A stretch of DNA of 15,016 nucleotides, from positions 1 to 15,016 of the forward strand of contig CAKTZN010000021.1 in NCBI GenBank assembly GCA_934635545.1. The letters are read 5' to 3'. This DNA is from an uncultured Oscillospiraceae bacterium. Its GTDB lineage: Bacteria; Bacillota; Clostridia; Oscillospirales; Oscillospiraceae. The notes beneath the pieces are model-generated. The model did no database searches. It was not told where the DNA came from and saw only the letters and a program-made list of their open reading frames with translations. Positions 6,837 through 14,397 of this stretch are shown here, piece after piece. Position 1 is the stretch's first letter, and each line of letters starts with the position of its first letter. Position numbers and translations under genes: made by a program.

Positions 6837-6867
6837 ATTATGTAACGATATATATACTGCATGTAAA
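6837..6867 (-). promoter_or_regulatory. Candidate promoter of the aminotransferase operon
   Basis: The minus strand reads TTTACA (complement of 6862-6867) and CATAAT (complement of 6837-6842), with a long 19-base spacer that would make it weak without help. ATGTAA occurs twice on the plus strand (6840-6845 and 6861-6866), 21 bases or two helical turns apart, which may mark a regulator site. Confidence 0.35.
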
Positions 6868-6874
6868 CAATAGA

Positions 6875-6903
6875 TTGACAAAGAAAAGAGGGCGTGGTAT
6901 ACT
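6875..6903 (+). promoter_or_regulatory. Promoter of the IclR gene
   Basis: Exact TTGACA (6875-6880), 17-base spacer, TATACT (6898-6903). The expected start is near 6910. Its -35 lies only seven bases from the candidate -35 of the divergent aminotransferase promoter, so one bound protein could control both. Confidence 0.8.
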
Positions 6904-6934
6904 GACCGCAACTTTAAGGATTTGAGGTACTCAC

Positions 6935-7708
6935 ATGAACAAGGAAAAACCTACGCTGCAAACAGTGGAGCGTGCGCTGGAGCTTATCGACATCATGGCC
7001 CATTCGCCCAACAAGATGAGCGTCATGGAGATCAGCACCGCGCTGGGCGTGACCCGCACCGGCGCGTATAATCTGCTGAACGCCCTGATGAAATACAACT
7101 TCGCAGAGAAAGATCCAGCCACTAACAAGTACTCCATCGGCTATGCCTTTATGGAGCTGGCGGATCTCTATCGCCGCCAGTATCCGTTCCTGTTCGCGGC
7201 AGAGCGGGGCTTCTATATGCTGTCCCGCAAGCGAAAGGATCAGATCAACATCACTGTGTACAAGCGGCCCGGCATCGCGCTGATCCTGCGGGTCAAAGCG
7301 CCTGAGGAGATCCAGAAGAGCAATCAGCAGATCGTGTTCCCGGCCTACATCACCAGCGGCGGTAAGATGCTGCTGGCCAGCCTTCCGGAAAAGACGCTGG
7401 AAGAGGATCTGGCTCAGATGGAGCTGAAGCGGTTCGCAAAGAACACCATCACAGATAAGGATGAGCTGCGTAAGGCGCTGGAGCAGATCCGCCAGCAGGG
7501 ATACGCCACCGAGCGGGAAGAAAACTTCGGGATGCGTGGCTGCGTGGCTGCGCCTATTATGAACATGGCGGGCGAGGTCATCGCGGCCATCAGCATTGTC
7601 GTTCCTCTGCAAAGTTTTGACGAACACTTTCAGGAGTATTTGTCAGACGTGCAGGATGCGGCCATGCAGATCTCGCAGGAGCTGGGCTACAATCCCTATC
7701 AGGCATAA
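6935..7708 (+). CDS. IclR-family transcriptional regulator
   Basis: A 257-residue protein of standard length. The N-terminal winged HTH starts with TLQTVERALELIDIMA (7-22), then SVMEISTALGVTRTGAYNLLNAL, with GVTRTGAYNLL (38-48) as the recognition region. The C-terminal GAF-like effector domain (about 80-250) ends with the family pattern GMRGCVAAPIMNMAGEVIAAISI (about 204-226), here read as the ligand-pocket strand pair. IclR proteins control nearby catabolic operons, often for acids or aromatic compounds, and bind the pathway intermediate. It lies between the divergent aminotransferase/CoA-transferase operon and the oxidoreductase operon, so it is the likely switch for both. GAGGT lies seven bases before the ATG, and a strong terminator ends the gene. 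The ligand is unknown. Confidence 0.93.
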   Translation: MNKEKPTLQTVERALELIDIMAHSPNKMSVMEISTALGVTRTGAYNLLNALMKYNFAEKDPATNKYSIGYAFMELADLYRRQYPFLFAAERGFYMLSRKRKDQINITVYKRPGIALILRVKAPEEIQKSNQQIVFPAYITSGGKMLLASLPEKTLEEDLAQMELKRFAKNTITDKDELRKALEQIRQQGYATEREENFGMRGCVAAPIMNMAGEVIAAISIVVPLQSFDEHFQEYLSDVQDAAMQISQELGYNPYQA

Positions 7709-7728
7709 ACCAAATAGGACGCTTTCCC

Positions 7729-7768
7729 AAAAGACTTCGGACAAAAGATTGTCCGAAGTCTTTTTTTG
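7729..7768 (+). terminator. Rho-independent terminator after IclR
   Basis: Arms AAAGACTTCGGACAA (7730-7744) and TTGTCCGAAGTCTTT (7749-7763) are a perfect 15-bp match around AAGA, followed by a T run. IclR is therefore transcribed alone and the next operon needs its own promoter. Confidence 0.95.
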
Positions 7769-7813
7769 TGGAAAGCTGTCGGACGGTGCTTTTACATTAC
7801 CATTAAAATTTCT

Positions 7814-7858
7814 TTTTGTCAATGTATTATTACAAAATAAATTTTATTATTGACAAAA
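7814..7858. promoter_or_regulatory. Inverted repeat over the -35 of the oxidoreductase operon (candidate operator)
   Basis: TTTTGTCAAT (7814-7823) and ATTGACAAAA (7849-7858) are perfect 10-bp inverted arms, 25 bases apart, in an A/T-rich stretch. The right arm contains the -35 hexamer. A similar ATTGACAAAG lies at the IclR promoter (6874-6883). The arrangement suggests a regulator contact, possibly by IclR. Because the right arm is also a consensus -35, part of the match may be due to the promoter alone. Confidence 0.5.
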
Positions 7859-7878
7859 GGAGATTTTGAGTATATACT
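7850..7878 (+). promoter_or_regulatory. Promoter of the P-loop NTPase/oxidoreductase operon
   Basis: Exact TTGACA (7850-7855), 17-base spacer, TATACT (7873-7878), the same hexamers and spacing as the IclR promoter. The start is expected near 7885, leaving a leader of about 44 bases with AAAGGAGG before the ATG at 7929. Confidence 0.85.
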
Positions 7879-7928
7879 TTGCCACATAAAGAAGAAAACA
7901 CACGAAAGCTGACGAAAGGAGGCGGCAC

Positions 7929-8630
7929 ATGGAACTGACGAAATGGCTGGCCGGCCACCGGAAGGTCGTTGTGTTCGGTGAACTAGGCAGCGGAAAGACG
8001 GAGATCGCCCTGAATCTGGCATTACAGCTCCATAGAGAGACAGGAAAGCCTGTCCGGTTCATGGACATGGATCAGACGAAACCGATGTATCGCGCCAGAG
8101 ATGTGCAGGAAAAGCTGGAGGCACAGGGCGTGACCGTGGTAGCGGACGAACAGTTTATGGATGCGCCGACTGTCGCGCCGGGCGTGCGGGAAAAGATGGA
8201 GGATGACGTATATACCATTATGGATGTAGGCGGTAGCTTCCACGGCGCACTGAACATGGGGCAGTTTTCGTGGATCATCCGCCATGTGGGCGCACTGGTG
8301 CTGTATGTGATCAACCCCTACCGCCCCTTTTCCGACAGCACCGAGCATATCAGCCAGACCATGGCGGGAATACTGGCCTGCTGCCATCTGAACCGTGTCT
8401 CCCTGATCAGCAACCCCTTTGCCGGAGAGGACACAACACTTGAGGATGTGCTGGAGGGTCACACGGCGCTTCGCCGCCGTGTAGCGCCGCTGCAACTGCC
8501 TATCACCGCCGTTGTGGTGCCGGAAGCGCTGCATGAGGAGGCGGCTGCCGCCATTCAGGAACCGTGCTTTGCGGTGACACCATTTCTCCCGTATGTTTTG
8601 AATCCGATTCCGACGGATTCTTCACAGTAA
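7929..8630 (+). CDS. P-loop NTPase of unknown role, first gene of the oxidoreductase operon
   Basis: A 233-residue soluble protein with AAAGGAGG six bases before its ATG. It has a Walker A motif GELGSGKTE (17-25), a strand ending in FMDMDQTKP (44-52), a Walker B-like YTIMDVGG with Asp99, and the segments LVLYVINPYRPFS (123-135) and RVSLISNPFAG (156-166). The fold order resembles the SIMIBI group (MinD/CobQ/HypB-like). The extra Lys of MinD/ParA P-loops (GKGG) is absent, so it is not a standard member. No Cys pairs or membrane segment suggest metal binding or anchoring. It stands 29 bases before the ferredoxin subunit gene under one promoter. A role in assembling or activating the oxidoreductase is an inference from position only; a regulatory or unrelated ATPase is also possible. 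Confidence 0.8.
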   Translation: MELTKWLAGHRKVVVFGELGSGKTEIALNLALQLHRETGKPVRFMDMDQTKPMYRARDVQEKLEAQGVTVVADEQFMDAPTVAPGVREKMEDDVYTIMDVGGSFHGALNMGQFSWIIRHVGALVLYVINPYRPFSDSTEHISQTMAGILACCHLNRVSLISNPFAGEDTTLEDVLEGHTALRRRVAPLQLPITAVVVPEALHEEAAAAIQEPCFAVTPFLPYVLNPIPTDSSQ

Positions 8631-8659
8631 AAAACCATAGAGAAGAAAGGAAGTTGACC

Positions 8660-8860
8660 ATGGCAAAGATCCAAGTAGACCCCATTTACTGCAAGGCCTG
8701 TGAGCTGTGCATGAACGTATGCAAGCTGGGCCTGCTGGCTCTGGGCGAGGAACAGAACGCCAAGGGCTATCACACAGTGGTGCAGGCAAAAGAGGGATGC
8801 GTAGGCTGCAAAATGTGTGCGATCATGTGTCCTGAAGGCGCCATCACGGTTTATAAGTAA
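8660..8860 (+). CDS. korD: 2-oxoacid:ferredoxin oxidoreductase, delta subunit (2[4Fe-4S] ferredoxin)
   Basis: A 66-residue protein with two CxxCxxCxxxC clusters: Cys11, 14, 17, 21 and Cys47, 50, 53, 57. Only the second is followed by the usual proline (CPEG). It carries electrons from the catalytic beta subunit to free ferredoxin. The length matches small delta subunits of the four-subunit Vor/Kor enzymes. AAAGGAAG precedes the start by about seven bases. It leads the delta-alpha-beta-gamma order, and the alpha gene starts 14 bases after its stop. Confidence 0.9.
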   Translation: MAKIQVDPIYCKACELCMNVCKLGLLALGEEQNAKGYHTVVQAKEGCVGCKMCAIMCPEGAITVYK

Positions 8861-8874
8861 GGAGGGAAACGACA

Positions 8875-9939
8875 GTGAAAAAAGCATTTATGAAGGGAAC
8901 CGAGGCTGTTGCCGAAGCGTCTGTCCGCGCGGGCTGCCGTTTCTTTGCCGGTTATCCCATTACTCCGCAGAATGAGCTGCCGGAGTATATGTCCCGCCGT
9001 TTGCCGGAGGTGGACGGCATCTTCCTGCAGGGCGAGAGCGAAGTGGCTTCCATCAACATGGTGTACGGCGCTGCCGCCGTTGGCACCAAGGCTATGACTT
9101 CTTCCTCCGGTCCGGGCATCAGCCTGAAGGCCGAGGGTATCTCCTCTCTGGCAGCCGGTGAGCTGCCCGCCGTTATCATCAATGTAGCCCGCGGCGGTCC
9201 CGGCTTGGGCAGCGTGCAGGCGGCACAGATGGACTATCTTCAGAGCACCCGCGCCTCCGGCCACGGCGGCCACCGTCTGCTGGTGTACGCACCCGGCACG
9301 GTACAGGAAGCCGTTGACCTGACGGTAAAGGCTTTCGATAAGGCCGAAGAGTACAAAGGCCCCTGCATGGTCTATATGGATGGTTGCATCGGCGCTATGA
9401 TGGAGCCTGTGGCTCTGCCTGAGATGCGCGAAGTGAAGGAAATGAAGATCAAGACCTTCGCCAGCACCGTGTTCAATCCCCGTCATCTGCATATCACCAC
9501 CATGCTGGATCCCTTCACCAAGCAGGAGGAGTTCAACCAGTTGCTGGCCGATAAGTACGAGCGCTGGCAGACCACCGAGACCATGGTAGAGGAGTATGAG
9601 ATCGAGGACGCGGAGATCGTTGTGGTAGCCTACGGCACCACCGCCCGTATCGCCAAGGACGCCGTGAAGTATATGCGCGCCCAGGGCGTCAAGGTGGGCA
9701 TGATCCGTCCCATCACCCTGTATCCCTTCCCCTATGCCTCCTTTGAGAAGCTGAATTACAGCAAGCTGAAGGGCATTCTCATCGGCGAAATGTCCATTCC
9801 CTGCCAGATCATCGAGGATGTGAAGCTGGGCACGGCCCGCCGCGCGAAGATCCACACGCTGCTGCACGCCGGCGGCATCATTCCCAATCCCAAGGAATTC
9901 ATTGACGCCATTGCCAAGATCGACAGAGAGGAGAATTGA
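8875..9939 (+). CDS. vorB: 2-oxoacid:ferredoxin oxidoreductase, alpha subunit (VorB-like)
   Basis: A 354-residue protein with a GTG start and GGAGGG seven to eight bases upstream. GYPITPQNELPEYM (26-39), LQGESEVASINMVYGAA (51-67), TSSSGPGISLKAEGIS (75-90) and NVARGGPGLGSVQ (103-115) are the pyrimidine-binding and interface motifs of the pyruvate:ferredoxin oxidoreductase alpha family. From about 196 a second (transketolase C-like) domain follows, with VVVAYGTTARIAKDAV and GMIRPITLYPFP. The length and motif wording fit the group named 3-methyl-2-oxobutanoate dehydrogenase VorB rather than the longer KorA with fused gamma domain. Members of this group are also named as 2-oxoglutarate enzymes, so the substrate stays open. 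The reaction is 2-oxo acid + CoA + oxidised ferredoxin to acyl-CoA + CO2 + reduced ferredoxin. Confidence 0.9.
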   Translation: MKKAFMKGTEAVAEASVRAGCRFFAGYPITPQNELPEYMSRRLPEVDGIFLQGESEVASINMVYGAAAVGTKAMTSSSGPGISLKAEGISSLAAGELPAVIINVARGGPGLGSVQAAQMDYLQSTRASGHGGHRLLVYAPGTVQEAVDLTVKAFDKAEEYKGPCMVYMDGCIGAMMEPVALPEMREVKEMKIKTFASTVFNPRHLHITTMLDPFTKQEEFNQLLADKYERWQTTETMVEEYEIEDAEIVVVAYGTTARIAKDAVKYMRAQGVKVGMIRPITLYPFPYASFEKLNYSKLKGILIGEMSIPCQIIEDVKLGTARRAKIHTLLHAGGIIPNPKEFIDAIAKIDREEN

Positions 9940-9941
9940 CC

Positions 9942-10688
9942 GTGGAACAGATCTATCATAGAACAAAAGGCCTGAGCGACGTTGTTTCCAGTTTTTGCCC
10001 CGGCTGTCTGCATGGCCTGTGCACCAAGCTGGTGGCGGAGGTGCTGGAGGAAATGGGCGTTCTTGACAATACCATCGGCGTGATGTCCGTTGGCTGCGGC
10101 GCATTGGTCAAGCGTGTCATGGACACCGATCTGGTTTGCTCCAACCATGGCCGCGCTCCCGCTGTGGCCAGCGCCATCAGTCGCTGCAAGCCCGGCAAGA
10201 CCGTGTTCACCTATCAGGGCGACGGCGACCTGGCGGCCATCGGCCTGTCCGAGATCCTCTGCGCTGCCAACCGCGGCGAGAACTTTGTGGTCATTTTCAT
10301 CAACAACAGCACCTACGGCATGACCGGCGGCCAGATGGCTCCCACCACGCTGGTGGGCCAGAAGACCACCACCTCTCCTGCCGGACGTGATCCCCATAAG
10401 GAAGGCTATCCCATGCACATGTGCGAGCTGATCTCTCAGCTTCCCGCACCCCGCTTCGTGGCCCGCTATGCTATGGATACGCCCGCTTCCGTCCGCAAGG
10501 CCAAGGAGGGTATCCGCAAGGCATTTGAGATCCAGAAGCGCGGCGAAGGCTTTACCTTTGTGGAGCTGTTGTCCAACTGTCCCACCAACTGGGGTATGAC
10601 GCCTGTCAAGACGCTGGATTATATGCGTGAGCACACCATGAAGGAGTTCCCCCAGGGGATCTTCCGTGACGTGGAAGGAGGCATTTGA
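9942..10688 (+). CDS. 2-oxoacid:ferredoxin oxidoreductase, beta subunit (TPP-binding)
   Basis: A 248-residue protein. The GTG at 9942 is chosen over the TTG at 9936 because GGAG lies eight bases upstream of it, and the TTG is too close. CPGC (Cys19, 22), Cys52 in SVGCG and Cys213 in NCPTNWG are the four expected cluster ligands. GDGD (93-96) with NNSTYGMTGGQ (121-131) binds Mg-thiamine diphosphate. This subunit forms the active site with alpha and passes electrons through its [4Fe-4S] cluster to the delta subunit. The start lies two bases after the alpha stop, so translation is probably coupled. Length is normal for the short Vor/Kor beta group. Confidence 0.93.
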   Translation: MEQIYHRTKGLSDVVSSFCPGCLHGLCTKLVAEVLEEMGVLDNTIGVMSVGCGALVKRVMDTDLVCSNHGRAPAVASAISRCKPGKTVFTYQGDGDLAAIGLSEILCAANRGENFVVIFINNSTYGMTGGQMAPTTLVGQKTTTSPAGRDPHKEGYPMHMCELISQLPAPRFVARYAMDTPASVRKAKEGIRKAFEIQKRGEGFTFVELLSNCPTNWGMTPVKTLDYMREHTMKEFPQGIFRDVEGGI

Positions 10689-10690
10689 GC

Positions 10691-11227
10691 ATGGAGAATA
10701 GAATGATCGCTGCCGGTTTCGGCGGTCAGGGCGTGATGATGATCGGCCAGCTTCTGTGCTACGCCGCCGCTCAGTTCGATAAGGAAGCGCTGTTTTACCC
10801 TGTGTACGGTGTGCAGCAGCGCGGCGGCAGCGCCAACTGCAACATCATCCTGTCCGATGAGCCCATCGGCTCTCCCGTATCCTATCAGTTGGATTCCCTC
10901 ATCGCCATGAACGAGGCCGGTCTGGAATCCTTCCAGAACATGGTGCGCCCCGGCGGCCATGTCTACATCAACAGCAGCATGGTGGATCCCGCCAAGGTAC
11001 GCAGTGATGTGGACTGCATCGCCGTCCCTGTAGACGATATGGCGCAGGAGCTCGGCTCCTCCAAGGTGGCCAACATCATTATGCTGGGTGCCTTCGTCCA
11101 GAAGTCCGGCTTCTTTACCGAGGAGCAGATCATTTCCGCGGTCTGCACCAAGCTGGCCAAGAAGCCCCAGTTTCTGGAGCTGAACAAGGCTGCCGTAAAG
11201 TGCGGCATGGAAAAGGCCAAAGTCTGA
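10691..11227 (+). CDS. 2-oxoacid:ferredoxin oxidoreductase, gamma subunit
   Basis: A 178-residue protein. The ATG at 10691 is chosen over the TTG at 10685 because AAGGAGG lies nine bases before it. GFGGQGVMMIGQLL (9-22) is the family's glycine-rich CoA-side motif, then YPVYGVQQRGGSANCNI (36-52), both typical of gamma subunits. It closes the CoA-binding part of the complex. Order delta-alpha-beta-gamma is complete, so the enzyme should be functional. The 81 bases to the next gene hold only a weak hairpin (GAAAGC/GCTTTC near 11266-11280), with no T run, so the NhaC gene may be cotranscribed. Confidence 0.93.
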   Translation: MENRMIAAGFGGQGVMMIGQLLCYAAAQFDKEALFYPVYGVQQRGGSANCNIILSDEPIGSPVSYQLDSLIAMNEAGLESFQNMVRPGGHVYINSSMVDPAKVRSDVDCIAVPVDDMAQELGSSKVANIIMLGAFVQKSGFFTEEQIISAVCTKLAKKPQFLELNKAAVKCGMEKAKV

Positions 11228-11308
11228 TCCGGCCCACTGCCTGCGGTTTCGCATATTCCCCCTTAGAAAGCGCGGCTTTCCATATTACTGAAGATAGGAG
11301 AATATCCC

Positions 11309-12739
11309 ATGAAACTGCACTTTGAAAAGAAAACGCCCAGCTTCGGCTACGCGCTGTTTGTGATGGTGGCGGTATTCGCCGTTATCATGGTTCCGGCACT
11401 GGTCTGGGGCGCAAAGATCAACGCACTGTTTTTGATCTCCTGGCTGGTGGCGATCCTGCTTTGCGTTCCCACTGGCACCACATGGAAGGAGATCGCTGCG
11501 GGTATCAACACCTACTGCATCAAGGCCATTATCCCCATCATGATCATTCTGGCGGTGGGCGGCCTGGTAGGTACCTGGATGGCCGCCGGTACGGTTCCCG
11601 CCATCATCAGCATCGGTGTGCAGACCGTTTCTCCCCACGCCTTCCTGCTGACGTCGTTCCTGCTGTCCGCGGTTTGTTCTGTGGTCACCGGTACGTCCTG
11701 GGGTACCTTTGGTACGGCAGGTCTGGCGCTGGCTGGTATCGGCCTGAGCCTGAATGTTGACCCAGTGATGACTGCCGGCGCTGTCTGCTCCGGCGCGTTC
11801 TTCGGCGATACCATCTCTCCCATGTCCGACAGCCCCAACATGGCCTCTGCCGTGTCCGGCGTAGAGCTGTTCACCGGCATCAAGCATCAGGCCAAGGTCA
11901 CTGTGGTGTCCGCCGTGATCTGCTGCATCATCTTCTGGATCATGGGCCTGCAATACAAGGACGGCCAGGTGGATATGGACATGATCAACAGCATCGTCGG
12001 CACCATCGGCAACCACTTTACCATCAACTTCTTCACCTTCCTGCCCGCCATCGTCGTGGTGCTGCTGCTGGTGCTGAAGGTACCGTCCATCCCCGCTATT
12101 CTGGGCGGCGGTGTGGCAGGCGGTCTGGTGGCCTGTGTGATGCAGGGCGAGAGTGTCAATGACTGCATCACCTATTTCTGGAGCGGCTTCTCCATCGACA
12201 CCGGCGTCAGCTTTATCGATACCCTGCTGAACCGGGGCGGCGTGACCAGTATGTCCAGCACGGCGCTGATGTTCCTGTTCTCTTTCGGCCTGTTCGGCAT
12301 CTTTGACGCGGCGGGCATCGTGGATGTAGTGGTAGCACCCATCACCAGAAAGCTCAACAGCAAGCTGAGTCTGGTCATGGCCACGGTGGGCCTGTCCCTG
12401 CTGGGCAACGCCCTCAGCGCATCCATGAACTTTGCCTATGCTTTCGCGGGCAATATCATGGCTCCGGTCTATGACAAGAAGGGCTTGCAGAAGAAGAACC
12501 TGATGCGTGCGTTGGGCGTGGGCTGTACCGCCATGTCCGTTATCTTCCCCTGGAGCCTCAGCTCCGGCGTGATCTCTGAGTTCATGGGCGTAACGCCCCT
12601 GCAGATCCTGCCCTGCTACTTCTTCCCCTATGTGGCCCTGATCGTCCTGATCGTCTGGACGCTGGTCGGCAAGGACACCAAGTGGGTCAGTGAGCTGACC
12701 GACGAGGAACGCAAAAAAGAGGAAGAGTACGTAGCCTGA
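11309..12739 (+). CDS. nhaC: NhaC-family Na+/H+ antiporter
   Basis: A 476-residue membrane protein with about eleven to twelve hydrophobic segments. TAGGAG precedes its ATG by nine bases. Family signatures are SVVTGTSWGTFGTAGLALAG (about 126-145) and GAFFGDTISPMSDSPNMAS (about 160-178), which resemble the ion-binding region of NhaC and of malate/lactate antiporters of the MleN type. The protein exchanges Na+ for H+ and may couple carboxylate exchange. It ends in a charged tail (DEERKKEEEYVA). Its place directly after the oxidoreductase suggests it manages Na+ or product export for the pathway, but this is inference. A fused anion-exchange role cannot be excluded. Confidence 0.85.
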   Translation: MKLHFEKKTPSFGYALFVMVAVFAVIMVPALVWGAKINALFLISWLVAILLCVPTGTTWKEIAAGINTYCIKAIIPIMIILAVGGLVGTWMAAGTVPAIISIGVQTVSPHAFLLTSFLLSAVCSVVTGTSWGTFGTAGLALAGIGLSLNVDPVMTAGAVCSGAFFGDTISPMSDSPNMASAVSGVELFTGIKHQAKVTVVSAVICCIIFWIMGLQYKDGQVDMDMINSIVGTIGNHFTINFFTFLPAIVVVLLLVLKVPSIPAILGGGVAGGLVACVMQGESVNDCITYFWSGFSIDTGVSFIDTLLNRGGVTSMSSTALMFLFSFGLFGIFDAAGIVDVVVAPITRKLNSKLSLVMATVGLSLLGNALSASMNFAYAFAGNIMAPVYDKKGLQKKNLMRALGVGCTAMSVIFPWSLSSGVISEFMGVTPLQILPCYFFPYVALIVLIVWTLVGKDTKWVSELTDEERKKEEEYVA

Positions 12740-12790
12740 GCATAATTCCTGTATACCTTTTCTTTACCATTTTTCCTCACTCAGCGGTGG

Positions 12791-12828
12791 AGGCCGCCGT
12801 GGATTCACCTCTCCACGGCGGCCTTTCA
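12791..12828 (+). terminator. Hairpin terminator after NhaC
   Basis: Twelve-bp perfect arms AGGCCGCCGTGG (12791-12802) and CCACGGCGGCCT (12813-12824) enclose a 10-base loop. The following TTCACAC is a poor T tail, so some read-through into the SLC13 gene is possible. Confidence 0.6.
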
Positions 12829-12889
12829 CACAAACGGAAGGGCTGATAGCCGCAGCGATGTGGGTGGGCGGCTCTGAAAGGATAGAAAG

Positions 12890-14317
12890 ATGAAACAAAG
12901 ACCTGTAAAAAAGTATCTGTTCGGGATCATAGGGACGATCCTGTTTGCCGTGGTAGCCTATTTGCTGCCGGTTCCGGCATCATTGGCGGCATTTGCGGAA
13001 GCGGGTGGTTACACAGGCCGCGAGGCAATGATCGCCATGGCGGCACTGTTGTGGGCTATCTTCTGGTGGGTCGGCGAGGTACTGCCGGACTGGTGTACAG
13101 CCCTCATCCTGCAATGCCTGTGGATCGTTGCGGCAGGGCTGAAGTTTACCACCGTTTTCGCGGCATTTTCCAATACGACGGTCTGGCTGATCGTGGGCGC
13201 ATTCTCACTGGGCGCGGCCATTACCCGGACGGGCCTGCTGACGCGTATTTCGCTGAAGCTGATGCACCTGTTTCCCGCCACTTACCGCGGGCAGGTGCTG
13301 GCGCTGATGACCGTGGGCGTTGCCTGCGGCCCGTTGATGCCCAGCTCCACGGCCAAGGTCGTGCTGGGCTCCAAGCTGGCTTGCAGTATTGCGGATCTGA
13401 TGGATTTTGACAACGAGAGCAAGGGCCGCACCGGTCTGTTTCTGGCATCGTGGACAGGTTTTGTTCTGGTGGCTCCGCTGTTCCTCAGTGCCAGCTTTAT
13501 GGCGTACAGCCTGCTGAGTGTGCTGGCAGAGGAGCATACCGTTTCGTGGATGCGCTGGTTTATTACCATGCTGCCCTACGGTGTGATTCTGCTGGTGGGA
13601 ATGTATTTCGTCATCATGCTGGGTTACCGGGCAGAGAAGCAGTCCACCTTCTCTAAGGAGAAGATCAAGGAACGTTCTGCGGCTCTCGGCCCCATTAACC
13701 GTCAGGAGATGATCACGCTCATTATCATGGGCGTTTGTCTGGTGTTCTGGATATTGGAAAAGGTGACTGGCATCAGCGCGGGAACCGTGGCCATCATTGG
13801 CGGTGTCTGCTGCTTTGCGTTTGGGATTCTGGACAAGAAGGAAATATCCACAGCGTTGCCATGGGGATTTATCCTCTTTATGGGCGTGGCACTGAACATG
13901 GGAGAGGTGTTCAACCTCACCGGTATCAGCCAATGGTTGCTGTGGCTGGTGGAGCCGCTGCTGACCTATAGCAGCAGCCCCGTGGTGATCCTGCTGCTGG
14001 TTTTTCTGATTGCACTGGCCATGCGTTTCGTCATCGCATCCCAGACTGCTGTACTGACGCTGCTGACCAGCCTGCTGACGCCGGTGGCTCTGTCTGTCGG
14101 GATCCAACCGCTGATCCCCGGACTGGTAGTCTACGCTACGGTGTCCTGCTGGCTGATGACCTACCAGAACCCCACCTATATGGCGGCTCTGGAAAGTATG
14201 GAAGGCACCATCAAGCACGAAAATACCCTGAAAGCCGCGGGTCTGTATCTGGCACTGGCTCTGCTGGCCGTATTGGTCAGTATCCCTTATTGGACGCTGT
14301 TAGGTTATATTGCATAA
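12890..14317 (+). CDS. SLC13/DASS-family anion transporter
   Basis: A 475-residue membrane protein with about eleven to twelve hydrophobic segments; AAAGGAT precedes the ATG. The first substrate/Na+ motif is AFSNTTVWLIVGAF (92-105), with SNT at 94-96. MPSSTAKVVLG follows, another family signature. The second half carries IASQTAVLTLLTSLLTP (from 382), so the second SNT-like motif reads SQT (384-386). Family members carry di- and tricarboxylates or sulfate, Na+-coupled or by exchange (CitT-like). The altered second motif could change substrate or coupling. Context suggests a carboxylate used or made by the island. No promoter was found in the 150-base gap, where an AGCCGC/GCGGCT inverted repeat (12848-12873) lies just before the ribosome site. 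Confidence 0.85.
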   Translation: MKQRPVKKYLFGIIGTILFAVVAYLLPVPASLAAFAEAGGYTGREAMIAMAALLWAIFWWVGEVLPDWCTALILQCLWIVAAGLKFTTVFAAFSNTTVWLIVGAFSLGAAITRTGLLTRISLKLMHLFPATYRGQVLALMTVGVACGPLMPSSTAKVVLGSKLACSIADLMDFDNESKGRTGLFLASWTGFVLVAPLFLSASFMAYSLLSVLAEEHTVSWMRWFITMLPYGVILLVGMYFVIMLGYRAEKQSTFSKEKIKERSAALGPINRQEMITLIIMGVCLVFWILEKVTGISAGTVAIIGGVCCFAFGILDKKEISTALPWGFILFMGVALNMGEVFNLTGISQWLLWLVEPLLTYSSSPVVILLLVFLIALAMRFVIASQTAVLTLLTSLLTPVALSVGIQPLIPGLVVYATVSCWLMTYQNPTYMAALESMEGTIKHENTLKAAGLYLALALLAVLVSIPYWTLLGYIA

Positions 14318-14364
14318 AGAGGAATGGCAGAGTTAATTTTGTTTTGAACTGTAGGCTACATGGT

Positions 14365-14397
14365 AAAAGCCGCTCGTCTATGACGGGCGGCTTTTTG
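14365..14397 (+). terminator. Rho-independent terminator after the SLC13 gene
   Basis: GCCGCTCGTC and GACGGGCGGC (one G-T wobble), flanked by AAAA and TTTT, enclose a 3-base loop and end in a T run (CTTTTTGT). It closes the catabolic island on its right side. Confidence 0.9.

Noticed and set aside
8851..10104. A 417-codon minus-strand frame opposite the ferredoxin, alpha and beta subunit genes
   Set aside because: It overlaps clear oxidoreductase genes on the other strand and has no family features.
13205..14218. A 337-codon minus-strand frame opposite the SLC13 gene
   Set aside because: His/Gln-rich shadow of a membrane protein gene, without a start signal.
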